Made by a program: the position numbers and the translations under genes
Part shown: positions 34,440-44,150 of the stretch, one piece after another
Position numbering within the stretch: the stretch's first letter is position 1
How the letters are laid out: each line of letters begins with the position of its first letter
From: Hirschia sp.
GTDB lineage: Bacteria; Pseudomonadota; Alphaproteobacteria; Caulobacterales; Hyphomonadaceae
Assembly (NCBI GenBank): GCA_002709235.1
Contig: PAQI01000005.1
Location: 126,130 to 190,129 of the forward strand
Direction: 5' to 3'
Length of the DNA stretch: 64,000 nt
Notes under the pieces: generated by a model
Seen by the model: only the letters and a program-made list of their open reading frames with translations
The model's database searches: none
Told to the model about the DNA's origin: nothing

Positions 34440-35528
34440 ATGGGCATGGCCAAGATTTTCATCAGCTATCGGCGGTCTGACAGCCAGCATGCGGTTGACC
34501 GGCTCTATGAGGGGCTGAGCAAGCGCATGCCAAAGCGTGATATCTTCATTGATGTCGACAATATCCCCAAGGGCGTTGATTTTGTTGACCATCTGTCCTC
34601 GAAAGTGGCCGAGTGCGAGACCTTGCTGGCGATCATCGGGCCGCAATGGCTGACGGCTACGGATGAGACCGGCGAACGCAGGCTGGATGATCCGGGTGAT
34701 TTTGTGCGCATCGAGCTGGCAGCGGCGCTGAAGCGCGGCATTCCGGTGGTACCGGTGCTGCTGGATGGTACACCAATGCCCACAGCGCGTGATCTGCCGG
34801 CGGATTTGCAGGGGCTGGAGCGGCGCAATGCCGCCCATTTGCGCCGCGATACATTCCGGGCGGATGTGGAGCAATTGGTGAATGACCTGCGGCCTGCGGG
34901 TGGTGGATCGTCAAACATTGCGGGCAAGCTGGTCATGGGAGTTTGCGCGATCGCGATTGCGGCGGGAATTGGCTGGTATGCAATGACGCGCGTTTCCTCT
35001 GTTGAAGTGCCGGATATTGCTTTGCAGGATGAAGCGGCATCTTCGATGGGCGGCGAGGCGGACACAGGTTCCGGGACTGAGGCCGCGCCGACACCGACAT
35101 CCACGCCGACAACTGACCCCACGCCGACATCAAGGCCACAGGCGGTGGAGACGCCCAAGGTGCAGCCTGCCGCTGCGAGCGGGCCGCAATGGCAGACGAC
35201 ATCAAGCGGTCTGAAATATCGGGCGATGCGCGAGGGCGCAGGCGCGCATCCGACCATGCAGGACAAGGTGGTCACGCATTATGTCGGCAAATTGCTGGAC
35301 GGGACGGTGTTTGACAGTTCGCGCGCACGCGGTGAGCCGATTGAATTCAAGCTCAACCAGGTCATCCCCGGATGGGGTGAGGGGCTGCAATTGATGCGGC
35401 CGGGCGGGCTTTATGAATTCGTGATCCCGCCAGAGCTGGGCTATGGCGAGCGCGGGGCCGGAACTGTCATCCCGCCCAATTCACCGCTGTTCTTCGAGGT
35501 TGAGCTGATTGCGGTCAATCCGGGCTGA
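34440..35528 (+). CDS. TIR domain-transmembrane-FKBP fusion protein
   Basis: 362 residues. Residues 1-150 are a TIR_2-type domain: [36 protein letters not shown] and [21 protein letters not shown]; Glu92 in FVRIE is a candidate catalytic residue of NAD-cleaving TIRs. A single membrane helix spans about 161-181, followed by a Thr/Pro-rich linker (190-250). Residues 255-360 are a complete FKBP prolyl isomerase ([34 protein letters not shown]). Predicted topology: TIR in cytoplasm, FKBP outside. The second ATG (34446) is an equal start choice. Confidence 0.9.
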   Translation: MGMAKIFISYRRSDSQHAVDRLYEGLSKRMPKRDIFIDVDNIPKGVDFVDHLSSKVAECETLLAIIGPQWLTATDETGERRLDDPGDFVRIELAAALKRGIPVVPVLLDGTPMPTARDLPADLQGLERRNAAHLRRDTFRADVEQLVNDLRPAGGGSSNIAGKLVMGVCAIAIAAGIGWYAMTRVSSVEVPDIALQDEAASSMGGEADTGSGTEAAPTPTSTPTTDPTPTSRPQAVETPKVQPAAASGPQWQTTSSGLKYRAMREGAGAHPTMQDKVVTHYVGKLLDGTVFDSSRARGEPIEFKLNQVIPGWGEGLQLMRPGGLYEFVIPPELGYGERGAGTVIPPNSPLFFEVELIAVNPG

Positions 35529-35570
35529 ATGCAGTCCGGCCCGATCTTTCGACCGGGCCGGTGGGATGCA

Positions 35571-37769
35571 TTACCAGATGCGGATGCGTTTTTCCGGCGG
35601 CAGGTAGAGCGGGTCGTCCTCGGTGATGTTGAAGGCTTCATACCATTCATCAAAGTTGCGAACGACGCCGTTCACGCGATAGTCCGCCGGTGAGTGCGGG
35701 TCGGTGTTGAGCTGGCGGCGCAGATATTCCTCGCGCGCCTTGTTGCGCCAGACCTGGGCCCAGCTGAGGAAGAAGCGCTGATCGCCGGTCAGACCGTCAA
35801 TCACTGGGGCTTCCTCGCCATTGAGCGACATCTTGTAGGCGCGATAGGCCATTGAGAGGCCGCCCACATCGCCAATATTCTCGCCGAGGGTCAGCGCGCC
35901 ATTGACGCAGGTTTCGCCATCATCCAGCGGGCAGAAGCCGTTATACTGGGCAACGAGCGCTTCGGTCTTGGCCTTGAAATTGGCTTCGTCCTCGGGCGTC
36001 CACCAGTTGCGCAGCACGCCATCGCCATCGGATTTGGCACCCTGGTCGTCAAAGCCGTGGCCCATCTCGTGGCCGATCACTCCGCCAATGGCACCATAGT
36101 TCACGGCCGGGTCAGCGGAGATGTTGAAGAAGGGTGGTTGCAGGATGGCGGCGGGGAACACGATCTCGTTGCGGTTGGGCGAGTAATAGGCGTTCACCGT
36201 CTGGGGCAGCATGAACCATTCGGTCTTGTCGATGGGCTGGCCGAGCTGGGAGATCATGTCGTCCCAGGCCCATTGATTGGCCGCCAGCTGGTTGGCCAGC
36301 GCGCCTTCATCCTGTGAAATGACGAGATCATCATAGGTCTCGAATTTTTCCGTGTAGCCGATCTTGGGCGTGAACTTGGCGAGCTTGTCGCGGGCCTCGA
36401 CCTTGGTGGCTTCGCCCATCCAGTCGATCTCGTCGAGATTGGCGGCCATGGCCTTGCGCAGGTTTTCCACCAGCTCATCCATGGCGGCCTTGTTTTCCGG
36501 CGGGAAATATTCAGCCGCATAGACCTTGCCGACACCTTCGCCGAGTGAGCCTTCAACTGCGGAAACGGCACGCTTCCAGCGCTCGCGCTGTTCTTCCTGT
36601 CCGTAGAGTGTCTTGCCGAAGAAATCGAAATTGGCTTCGTCAATATTGGCTGGCAGCACATCGGCATGGTCTGACAACAGGTTGACCGTCAGCCACGCCT
36701 TCCAGACATCAATGTCATAGGTGTTGGCCAGCTCGATCAGGCGGAACACGCCGCCGCCGGAAACCAGATCCACCTGTTCGGCGTCCAGTCCGTTTTCCGC
36801 GATCTCATCGGCTGTGGGCGTGACCTGGCGCACGATGAAGGCGTTCTGCTCACCCAGACCCATATTGTCGAGCATCTGCTGGACGGGGAAGGTGGTCTTC
36901 TTGACCAGTTGTTCGCGGGTCAGCTTGTTGTAGGTCAGGTTGCGGTTACGGCCTGCGGCGCGGTCCCAATGAGCCTTCGCCATTTCCTTTTCGAGGCCAT
37001 AGACGCGACCGGCCATGGCGTCTGCATCCTCAATCCCGGCCTCATTGAGCATGAAGGTGAGGAATGTGAGATATTTGCCGCGAATATCGAGGTTCTTGTC
37101 GGTATCCTTGAGGTAATAATCGCGGTCACCCAGGCCCAGACCGCTCTGGTTGATGTAGAAGATATAGGTGTCGGGGGCCTTGGAATCGACATCCACCCAG
37201 CCTGCGAAGGGCGAGTTGTAACCCACGGATGAGAACAGCTCGGCCAGGTCCTCGCGGGTTTCGACCGCTGCGATCTTGTCCAGCATGGGCTGGATCTGGG
37301 CCAGGCCCGCTGCTTCGATGGCAGCTTCATCCATATAGGCGTTGTAATAGGCCGCGATCTTGCCTTCCAGCGTGTCAGGTGCGGGGGATTTGGCGGCGAG
37401 GTCGGCAATGATGTTGCGCACGCGCTGTTCGGACATTTCCGCCAGCATGGTGAACGCTCCATAGCGCGAGCGGTCAGCCGGGATCTCGAATGTGTCCAGC
37501 CATTTGCCGTTGACGTGTTTGAAGAAGTCCTCACCCGGCGCGACCGTGTCATCCATGGAGGCCAGGTCGAGGCCGTATTCACCAAAATCCGAGGACATTG
37601 TCGTGACGATCTCGCGCGAGACCGTGTCGGCTTTCATCGGATCGACAATGGGTGTGTCGGCAGAGGAAGCGGGCACCTCCAGCTCGGCATCTTCAGCGGC
37701 TATTTCCGGTGCGGTCGCACAAGCGGCAACCAGCGCGAACAAGGATGTGGCGGCGATGAGTTTTTTCAT
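35571..37769 (-). CDS. M13 family (neprilysin-like) zinc metallopeptidase lipoprotein
   Basis: 732 residues, full length for M13. Signal peptide with lipobox ALVAAC (Cys17) anchors it outside the cytoplasm. Zinc motif HEMGH is in IGHEMGHGFDDQG; the third zinc ligand is Glu in GENIGDVGG; the substrate-binding NAYYSP segment and the C-terminal RVNGVVRNFDEW of the family are all visible. It cleaves oligopeptides. It converges on the TIR-FKBP gene with 42 bases between stops. Confidence 0.95.
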   Translation of the reverse strand: MKKLIAATSLFALVAACATAPEIAAEDAELEVPASSADTPIVDPMKADTVSREIVTTMSSDFGEYGLDLASMDDTVAPGEDFFKHVNGKWLDTFEIPADRSRYGAFTMLAEMSEQRVRNIIADLAAKSPAPDTLEGKIAAYYNAYMDEAAIEAAGLAQIQPMLDKIAAVETREDLAELFSSVGYNSPFAGWVDVDSKAPDTYIFYINQSGLGLGDRDYYLKDTDKNLDIRGKYLTFLTFMLNEAGIEDADAMAGRVYGLEKEMAKAHWDRAAGRNRNLTYNKLTREQLVKKTTFPVQQMLDNMGLGEQNAFIVRQVTPTADEIAENGLDAEQVDLVSGGGVFRLIELANTYDIDVWKAWLTVNLLSDHADVLPANIDEANFDFFGKTLYGQEEQRERWKRAVSAVEGSLGEGVGKVYAAEYFPPENKAAMDELVENLRKAMAANLDEIDWMGEATKVEARDKLAKFTPKIGYTEKFETYDDLVISQDEGALANQLAANQWAWDDMISQLGQPIDKTEWFMLPQTVNAYYSPNRNEIVFPAAILQPPFFNISADPAVNYGAIGGVIGHEMGHGFDDQGAKSDGDGVLRNWWTPEDEANFKAKTEALVAQYNGFCPLDDGETCVNGALTLGENIGDVGGLSMAYRAYKMSLNGEEAPVIDGLTGDQRFFLSWAQVWRNKAREEYLRRQLNTDPHSPADYRVNGVVRNFDEWYEAFNITEDDPLYLPPEKRIRIW

Positions 37770-37860
37770 CGGTCAGGTCTCTCCCGAGTTATCATGTCCT
37801 GCTGAGGCGGGTTGCTGGCATGAATTGCCTGCTACTGCCCCAATTATGAGAACATGGTTA

Positions 37861-40800
37861 CTATTCTGCCGGGTCCGGGGCAACACTGGAATGTGCTTCG
37901 CCCAGCACGTCGACATCGATGCCGGTAAAGCGGTCACCGATCTTGCGATAATCCTGTCCGGTGAAGATCCAGAGATAGAGACGGCGGATTTCCGTTCCGA
38001 TCAGGTAGAGCGATGGCACGAGGAACAGTGAGACCAGCAGGGCAAACAGAACGGCTGAACCCATCGCAACCACCATGGGACGCAGGAACCCGGCCTGGAC
38101 CGAGCGGTCCATGATCATCGGCAATACACCGATAAAGGTCGTCACAGAGGTCAGCAGGATTGGCCTGAAGCGCTGCACGCCCGATTCCACCACGGCTTCC
38201 ATGGCAGCCACGCCCTGTGCGCGGCGCTGGTTGAGATAGTCGATCAGTACGAGGTTGTCATTGATCACAACACCGGCCGCAGCAGCCACACCAAACCAGG
38301 AGAAGATGTTCATCGAGACGCCAAAACCCAGATGCCCGAACACCGCGCCGGCAAAGGCGAAGGGGATGGCTGTCATGATCAGGAGGGGCTGCCAGTAGGA
38401 TCCAAAGGCGATGGCCAGCAGGCAATACATCACGAAGAAGGATGCAAGCTGGAGAACCATGATTTCCTGGAAGAACTCGGCTTCTGATTCTGCCGTGCCG
38501 ATGGCACCGGAGGTCAGTCCCGGGTGGCGCTCGACCAGTCCGGGAATGAAGTTCTTGTTCACCGATTCAATGATGCTGCGCTGTGCCGATCCGTCCACTT
38601 CCGCAAAGACGGACACGGAGCGCTGGCGTTCGCGGCGCAGGATCCGATTGATGCCCGGCGCAAATTCAAGGTCGGCAACCTCCATTAAAGGGATCTCGCG
38701 GCCATCACTGGTGCGGATGCGCAATTCCCTCATGCTGTCGAGCGAGCGACGCGCTTCTTCCGGGAATTTCAGCATCACACGTACATCGTCGCCATTACGT
38801 GGCAGACGCTGGACTTCCGTGCCGTAATAGGCCTGCCGCACCTGCTGCGTAACCGTGGCCAGAGTGACGCCAAGGCTTTCAGCGCCCGGTTTCAGATTGA
38901 GGCGGATCTCGTTTGCGGCGGCGGATATGTTATCGCCGACATTATAGGCCTGCGAATAGGTCGCCAGATGGTCCTTCAACTCGTCGGCTGCCTCACGCAG
39001 CACGTCAAGATCCTCATGGTTGAGGGCAAAGCGCAGGCGGGCATCATCATTGCCGAAGCTGGCGCTGAATCGGGCGTCCTCGGCATCGGGGATCGGCCCG
39101 GCCAATTCACGCAGCTGTTCGGCGATATCCGAGGAGGAGACATTGGTGGGCCGGTTTTCCGGCGGCATAAGCCCGATCCACGCATTCACACCGCTATCGG
39201 TGGCGACAAAGGATCCGCTCTGAACCATGTCCTCGCCCAGATAGGCATATTTCGGGTTGATATCAGCGCGCAGCTTGTCCAGCCCGCTTTCCAGCTGGTC
39301 GGCGACTTCGGTGATGCGCGAGAAGGGGGTCCCGTCGGGCATCTCGATATTGACGAAGATCAGGTCACCCTCGACATCGGGGTCAATGCGAACCTTCACG
39401 AAACCGGTATTCATCAGGCCGATGGCGATAATGAACAGCATGATGAAGAAGGCCAGCGTTGCATAGCGCATCTTCAGGGCGACCTCGAGGATCGGCTGGT
39501 AGATGTTCTTGGCGAACCACAACAGGCTGTCGGCAATATTGCGCTGCATCCGGACAAAGCGGCTTGGCTTGCCCTTCTTGTTGACCATGCGCTGAGGTTT
39601 GAGATGCGCCAGGTGGGCCGGCAGGATCAGGAAGGCCTCGATCAGCGAAAAGGTCAGCGCGGCTATGACTGTCAGCGTGAAGTTCTGGGTGAACTGGCGT
39701 TGTTCGCCGGAGATCAGCGCCCAGGGCGCAAAGGCGATCATCGTGGTCAGCACACCGAAGATCACAGGCTTGGCCATCGCCATGGTGGCATGAATGGCCG
39801 CATCGGGACCGGTTCGGCGGCCACTTTCAACCTCGGTATGGATATTCTCGCCAATGACGATGGCATCATCCACCACGATCCCGATCACCAGAAGGCAGGC
39901 GAACAGTGTCATCAGGTTGAGCGATACGCCCATCATGGGCAGCAGCAGGAATCCACCGGCAAAGGCGGTGAGGATACCGGCAGAGACCCAGAACGCCACG
40001 ACCGGACGCAGGAACAATATCAGGATGCACAGCACCAGAATGGTTCCCATGAAGGCAGAGCTTCCGATGATGCTGACCAGCTTGGAGAAGAAGTCATCAT
40101 CGCTCCACAACACGTCGAGCTCTACACCTTCAGGCAGTGTCTTGTTGCGCTCCGCGATGAAGTCCTTGATGGCATTTGAGAACTTGGGCAGGTTCATCTT
40201 GTCGACGGAGCCGAACATGATGAAGGCCGCTGGCTCACCGTCATAGGTGGAGCGCAGGTCCGCATCCACGAAGCCGTCCTTCACCGTGGCGACATCGCGC
40301 AGACGGATGACGCCACCATTATTGTTCTGGCGGATCACGATCTCGCCAAACTGGTCGGCGGTGTCTGCCAGCATCCGGGCCTGGATGCTGACACGGCCGG
40401 TTTCGGTGCGCACATCACCGCCGGATGCGTTGAGCGATTGGGAGCGGATGGCCTGAGCAACTTCATCGAAGGTCAGATCGAAGCGCCGCATGGCGGATTC
40501 AGACAGCTCAATGGTCACTTCCTCGCCCAGCGTACCATTGACTTCGGCCAGTTCTGCGCCGGAAATCTGGGCGACTTCATCGCGGATCTTCTCGGTATAT
40601 CGCTTCAGTTCGCGACGATCGATATCGCCATGAAGGACGATGCCCATCCACTGATTGTCCCAACCCATCTCCTGGACGACAGGGCGATAGGCGCTCTGGG
40701 GCAGGTTGTTGATACTGTCGACGCGCAGCTTGACCTCGTCGAGAAACTCCTGGTGGTCGACCGATACCAGCGCCCGGATATAGACACCGGCACTGCCTTC

Positions 40801-41058
40801 GGAGGCCACGGATGTCAGCTGGTCGATGCCGTCAATGTCCGCAACAGCTTCCTCGATGCGAACAATGATCTGCTCCTCGATCTCCTGGGGGGAGGCTCCC
40901 GGCCAGGCCAGATGGACTTGCGCACCCGCGGCAGACACACCCGGGAAGACTTCCTTTTCCAGCCGGAAAAACCCAATTGCACCGCCCACAAGGGCGACAA
41001 TCATCAGGAGGTTGGCGGCGACGGAGTTGCGTGCCCAGAAGCTGACAAGCCCATGCAT
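37861..41058 (-). CDS. RND efflux transporter permease
   Basis: 1065 residues, the inner-membrane pump of a tripartite efflux system. Twelve membrane helices with two large periplasmic loops. Helix 4 has VVDDAIVIGENIH, the paired Asp of the proton relay. The N-terminus FWARNSVAANLLMIVALVGG and the sequence LRDVATVKDG place it with the HAE1-type drug/hydrophobic-compound group rather than metal exporters. Third gene of an adaptor-pump-channel operon read from 43900: its start base coincides with the last base of the adaptor gene. Confidence 0.94.
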   Translation of the reverse strand: MHGLVSFWARNSVAANLLMIVALVGGAIGFFRLEKEVFPGVSAAGAQVHLAWPGASPQEIEEQIIVRIEEAVADIDGIDQLTSVASEGSAGVYIRALVSVDHQEFLDEVKLRVDSINNLPQSAYRPVVQEMGWDNQWMGIVLHGDIDRRELKRYTEKIRDEVAQISGAELAEVNGTLGEEVTIELSESAMRRFDLTFDEVAQAIRSQSLNASGGDVRTETGRVSIQARMLADTADQFGEIVIRQNNNGGVIRLRDVATVKDGFVDADLRSTYDGEPAAFIMFGSVDKMNLPKFSNAIKDFIAERNKTLPEGVELDVLWSDDDFFSKLVSIIGSSAFMGTILVLCILILFLRPVVAFWVSAGILTAFAGGFLLLPMMGVSLNLMTLFACLLVIGIVVDDAIVIGENIHTEVESGRRTGPDAAIHATMAMAKPVIFGVLTTMIAFAPWALISGEQRQFTQNFTLTVIAALTFSLIEAFLILPAHLAHLKPQRMVNKKGKPSRFVRMQRNIADSLLWFAKNIYQPILEVALKMRYATLAFFIMLFIIAIGLMNTGFVKVRIDPDVEGDLIFVNIEMPDGTPFSRITEVADQLESGLDKLRADINPKYAYLGEDMVQSGSFVATDSGVNAWIGLMPPENRPTNVSSSDIAEQLRELAGPIPDAEDARFSASFGNDDARLRFALNHEDLDVLREAADELKDHLATYSQAYNVGDNISAAANEIRLNLKPGAESLGVTLATVTQQVRQAYYGTEVQRLPRNGDDVRVMLKFPEEARRSLDSMRELRIRTSDGREIPLMEVADLEFAPGINRILRRERQRSVSVFAEVDGSAQRSIIESVNKNFIPGLVERHPGLTSGAIGTAESEAEFFQEIMVLQLASFFVMYCLLAIAFGSYWQPLLIMTAIPFAFAGAVFGHLGFGVSMNIFSWFGVAAAAGVVINDNLVLIDYLNQRRAQGVAAMEAVVESGVQRFRPILLTSVTTFIGVLPMIMDRSVQAGFLRPMVVAMGSAVLFALLVSLFLVPSLYLIGTEIRRLYLWIFTGQDYRKIGDRFTGIDVDVLGEAHSSVAPDPAE

Positions 41059-42473
41059 CAGTTTGTACCTTCAGTAGATGAAACGCTGGCGGTTTCCGCT
41101 TCGGCGTCGGTGACGGCATCGACGGTTCCGTCCGCATTGCGCGTGAGGACTCGCAGGCGCATACCATCAAATGCGGCCTGGACAGCAGAGAGCACGACAC
41201 GTTCGCCTGGTTCGATGCCGGACAGGAGCAAGGCGCGATCGGCTTCACTCTTGAGCACTTCCACTTCGCGAATGCGCAAGACATCGACTGGACCGGTTTC
41301 AAGATCGGCGACGGTTTTCGAGGCATTCTCGGAGTCCGGTTTGGCCTTGTCGTCCTTCTTGTCCTCGGCAGCGGCATCTGTGGAGCCGGAGGCGCCGTTC
41401 AGCTTGGCGCTGCGGGCATCACGTTCGGCGCGCCACTCTTCGGCATCAACCGTTTCCACGACATAGACAGTATTGATACCACGCAGGGCCTGGCGCGGGA
41501 TGATGATCACATCCTCGACGGTGCGGCCGATAATGGATGCATCGACAAACAGGCCAGGTGCGAGCGGAGCTCCCTCATCGGCACCCTCACCAAACGGGTC
41601 CTCGACCTCGGCATAGACCGAAATCAGGCGCGAACGGCTGTCGATGGCGGCACCGGTACGGGTAATCTCACCGATCCATTCACGCTGGCGACCGCCGACA
41701 TTGGCGCGCAGACGCACTTCCGGTCCGGGATTATTGGCGGTCGCGTTGAAGGCGATGGGCAGGCCAAGCTCACCCATTTGCTGGTCGGAGATCTGAAGCT
41801 CGACCTCCATCACATCCGTGGCGAAGACTTCCGCGATAACGGCACCGGCACCGACAAACTGGCCGATATCCACGGTTTCATTCAGCACCATACCGTCAAA
41901 GGGGGCGTAGATGCCGGTCCGCTTCAGCTGGAGCTGTGCGTCCTGCAACTGGGCCTGGGCAGCTGCCAGCGATGCGCGGGCCTCTTCCAGCTGGGGCACT
42001 TTGAGGGCGAGCGGGGAGGCATCGTCAATGCCAAGATCCTGCAATTCGCGCAAGGCAAGATCAGCTTCGGCCTCGGTCTGTACCAGGGCCTGACGGGCAC
42101 TGGCGACCGTGCTTTCAGCACGCACGACGGAAAGCTTGTAATCGGCATCCTCAAGGCGCATCAGCAATTGGCCCTTCTTGACGAAGCCGCCATTGACCAG
42201 ATTATCGGCCACATAGTTCACGCGGCCTGATACCTGTGGTGCCAGATTGGCCTGGTTGCGCGGGGCGACTTCACCCTGCGCCGTGATCGACAATTGCACA
42301 TCCTCGCGCACGGCTTCGGCGACAAAGACTGCCAGCGCCTTGGGAGCTTCATTGCGCTCTTCGGGTTTGGGTTTGAGAGCCCCCATCACCGCGATCGACC
42401 CGATACCGAGAACGATGAAGGCAATCGGCAGGATAACTGCCAGAATGAGAGCGATGGTGCGGTTACGGGTCAT
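41058..42473 (-). CDS. RND periplasmic adaptor (membrane fusion protein)
   Basis: 471 residues. An N-terminal membrane anchor (LILAVILPIAFIVLGIGSI) is followed by a lipoyl-like strand (GEVAPRNQANLAPQVSGRV), a helical hairpin with coiled-coil pattern (about residues 105-185), the second lipoyl half (GIYAPFDGMVL) and a beta-barrel domain. It contains an unusual charged, Ala/Asp/Lys-rich insertion (SGSTDAAAEDKKDDKAKPD, about residues 370-400) absent from typical adaptors. It overlaps the outer-membrane gene by four bases and abuts the pump gene. Confidence 0.93.
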   Translation of the reverse strand: MTRNRTIALILAVILPIAFIVLGIGSIAVMGALKPKPEERNEAPKALAVFVAEAVREDVQLSITAQGEVAPRNQANLAPQVSGRVNYVADNLVNGGFVKKGQLLMRLEDADYKLSVVRAESTVASARQALVQTEAEADLALRELQDLGIDDASPLALKVPQLEEARASLAAAQAQLQDAQLQLKRTGIYAPFDGMVLNETVDIGQFVGAGAVIAEVFATDVMEVELQISDQQMGELGLPIAFNATANNPGPEVRLRANVGGRQREWIGEITRTGAAIDSRSRLISVYAEVEDPFGEGADEGAPLAPGLFVDASIIGRTVEDVIIIPRQALRGINTVYVVETVDAEEWRAERDARSAKLNGASGSTDAAAEDKKDDKAKPDSENASKTVADLETGPVDVLRIREVEVLKSEADRALLLSGIEPGERVVLSAVQAAFDGMRLRVLTRNADGTVDAVTDAEAETASVSSTEGTN

Positions 42474-43900
42474 GGCGCGGTCGAGCCTTCAGTGGACATG
42501 TCGGCATTTGGCAAGTCGGCAAGGGGCAAGGCCCCGCCGCCCAGGGCGATGTGATAGTTGATACGATTTGCAGCGCGATTGGCGCGGACGTTCAGCAATT
42601 GGCGTTCGGCGCTGATCCGACGGGTCTGGGCGTCGATCAGGTTGAAAATTGTGATCAGGCCGCGTTGATATTGGCGTTCGGCCAGGGTTTCTGCCGCTTC
42701 GGCCTCGGTGAGGGCTTCGGCAAGGGCGATTTCCTGTTTTTCAAGGGAGATATCTGCGGCACGCGCGGCTTCCACTTCGCGCCAGGCATTCAGGACCACA
42801 CCGGCATAGTCCGAGATCGAGGCGCGTGCGCGGGCGATTGCGGCTTCAGCGTCAGCTTTCAGTGCGCCGCCATTGAAGATCGGTGCGGTCAGATTGGCAA
42901 AGACGCGGCCGGCCAGCTGTTCCACATCGATCAGATCGGCGATCTCGTCGCTGCTGAAAGTGGTTGAGCCACCAATGCTGAGCGAGGGCAGAAGCGCCAG
43001 GCGGGCCAGTTCTGCGCGCATGCCTGCGGCGGCCATGCGAGCTTCTGCCGCGGCTATATCAGGGCGGCGTGCGAGAAGGTCGGTCGGGTTGGACAGATCC
43101 ACCATCGCATCGAGCTGCGGCGGGACATCGGGCGATTCAACGGCTGCGGCGGGGTAGCGCCCCAACAGGATTTCCAGCGACCTTGCGGCATCTGACACCG
43201 ATTGTTCTGCGCTGGCGATGGAAGCGCGGGTGCTGGCAACGGCGCTGCGGGCGAGGCGCACATCAAGGGCGGTTGCGACACCGGCGGAAAGGCGGCGTTC
43301 CGTGACCTGTGCGGAATTCTGACGGACGCGCAATTCATCCTGGGTGAGGATCAGCTGGGCGCGGGCATTGACCAGGGAGATCCAGGCGCGGGCGGTGGCA
43401 CCGGTGATTGACAGGCGAATGGCCGAAAGGTCTGCATTGGATGCGATGTAATCGGCATCCGCAGCGCGAACCCGGCGCGAGACACGGCCCCAGAGGTCTG
43501 GCTCCCAGCTGGCGGTAATGCCGAGGCTGTAGGCTTCGGTGCCCTGATCGAATTCTTCCACCAGTCCGGAATATGAATTTTCTGAACCGCCTGTGACAGA
43601 TGGCAGGGCGCGGCCACGAGCAGCGCGATATCCGGCACGTGCGGCATCGGCAGTTGCGACAGCTGATGCAACATCGGGATTGGCCTGCATGGCCTCTTCG
43701 ATCAGCTCGGCCAGCACGCCGGAACTGAACTGGGCGATCCAGTCTGACTCGGCGGCGGGTGCAGGCAGGGTCACGGCCCATTCATTTGGGGCGTCAGGCA
43801 GCGATGCCTCACGATAGTCACCCAGCTCTGCGCGCTGAGAGGAGATGCCAGCGCACCCTGTTACGAGCAGGGCGGCCGCCAGTGAAGAATAATTTTTCAT
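42470..43900 (-). CDS. Outer-membrane efflux channel lipoprotein (NodT/TolC-like)
   Basis: 476 residues. Lipobox LLVTGCAG at residues 11-18, then two repeated helical/beta TolC-type halves; the signature PDLWGRVSRRVRAADADYIAS and the later LAERQYQRGLITIFNLIDAQ are characteristic of the NodT family. It supplies the outer-membrane duct of the RND system. The start is the ATG with TTGAGG upstream. First gene of the operon, divergent from phoR across 250 bases. Confidence 0.94.
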   Translation of the reverse strand: MKNYSSLAAALLVTGCAGISSQRAELGDYREASLPDAPNEWAVTLPAPAAESDWIAQFSSGVLAELIEEAMQANPDVASAVATADAARAGYRAARGRALPSVTGGSENSYSGLVEEFDQGTEAYSLGITASWEPDLWGRVSRRVRAADADYIASNADLSAIRLSITGATARAWISLVNARAQLILTQDELRVRQNSAQVTERRLSAGVATALDVRLARSAVASTRASIASAEQSVSDAARSLEILLGRYPAAAVESPDVPPQLDAMVDLSNPTDLLARRPDIAAAEARMAAAGMRAELARLALLPSLSIGGSTTFSSDEIADLIDVEQLAGRVFANLTAPIFNGGALKADAEAAIARARASISDYAGVVLNAWREVEAARAADISLEKQEIALAEALTEAEAAETLAERQYQRGLITIFNLIDAQTRRISAERQLLNVRANRAANRINYHIALGGGALPLADLPNADMSTEGSTAP

Positions 43901-44150
43901 GCAAACCTCAAATTGCGTTCCATCCAACTGAACGCGAACGGCCTGAATAAATGGTTCTTACGTGATCTGCGCCTCGAATGTCAACAAATTATTATCGAAT
44001 TTCAATATGTCACAATTTTCGACTTTTAAGTGTGGCTGACATGAAACTGTCAAGTGTGACAGGTTATTGTATAGTTGATTCAACAAGTACGTGTGTAACT
44101 GACGGGGACTTAAATATCCGTTTCACGTCGAGATCACGGAGAATATCTGG
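43901..44150. promoter_or_regulatory. Divergent promoter region, RND operon / phoR
   Basis: AT-rich 250-base region. It holds a Pho box (44036-44053) nearer the phoR side and short palindromic TGACA/TGTCA repeats. No TetR/AcrR gene adjoins the efflux operon, so its control must lie elsewhere or with PhoB. Confidence 0.5.
44036..44053 (+). promoter_or_regulatory. Pho box (PhoB binding site)
   Basis: CTGACAT-GAAA-CTGTCAA: two seven-base repeats with a four-base spacer, as in the PhoB consensus CTGTCAT-AWAW-CTGTCAY, with three departures. It lies 98 bases before the phoR start, fitting autoregulation. A further TGACAG at 44057-44062 is an inverted half-site. Confidence 0.65.

Noticed and set aside
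38968-40179. 403-codon frame antisense to the RND pump
   Set aside because: Arises from codon bias on the opposite strand. The sense frame is a complete RND permease.
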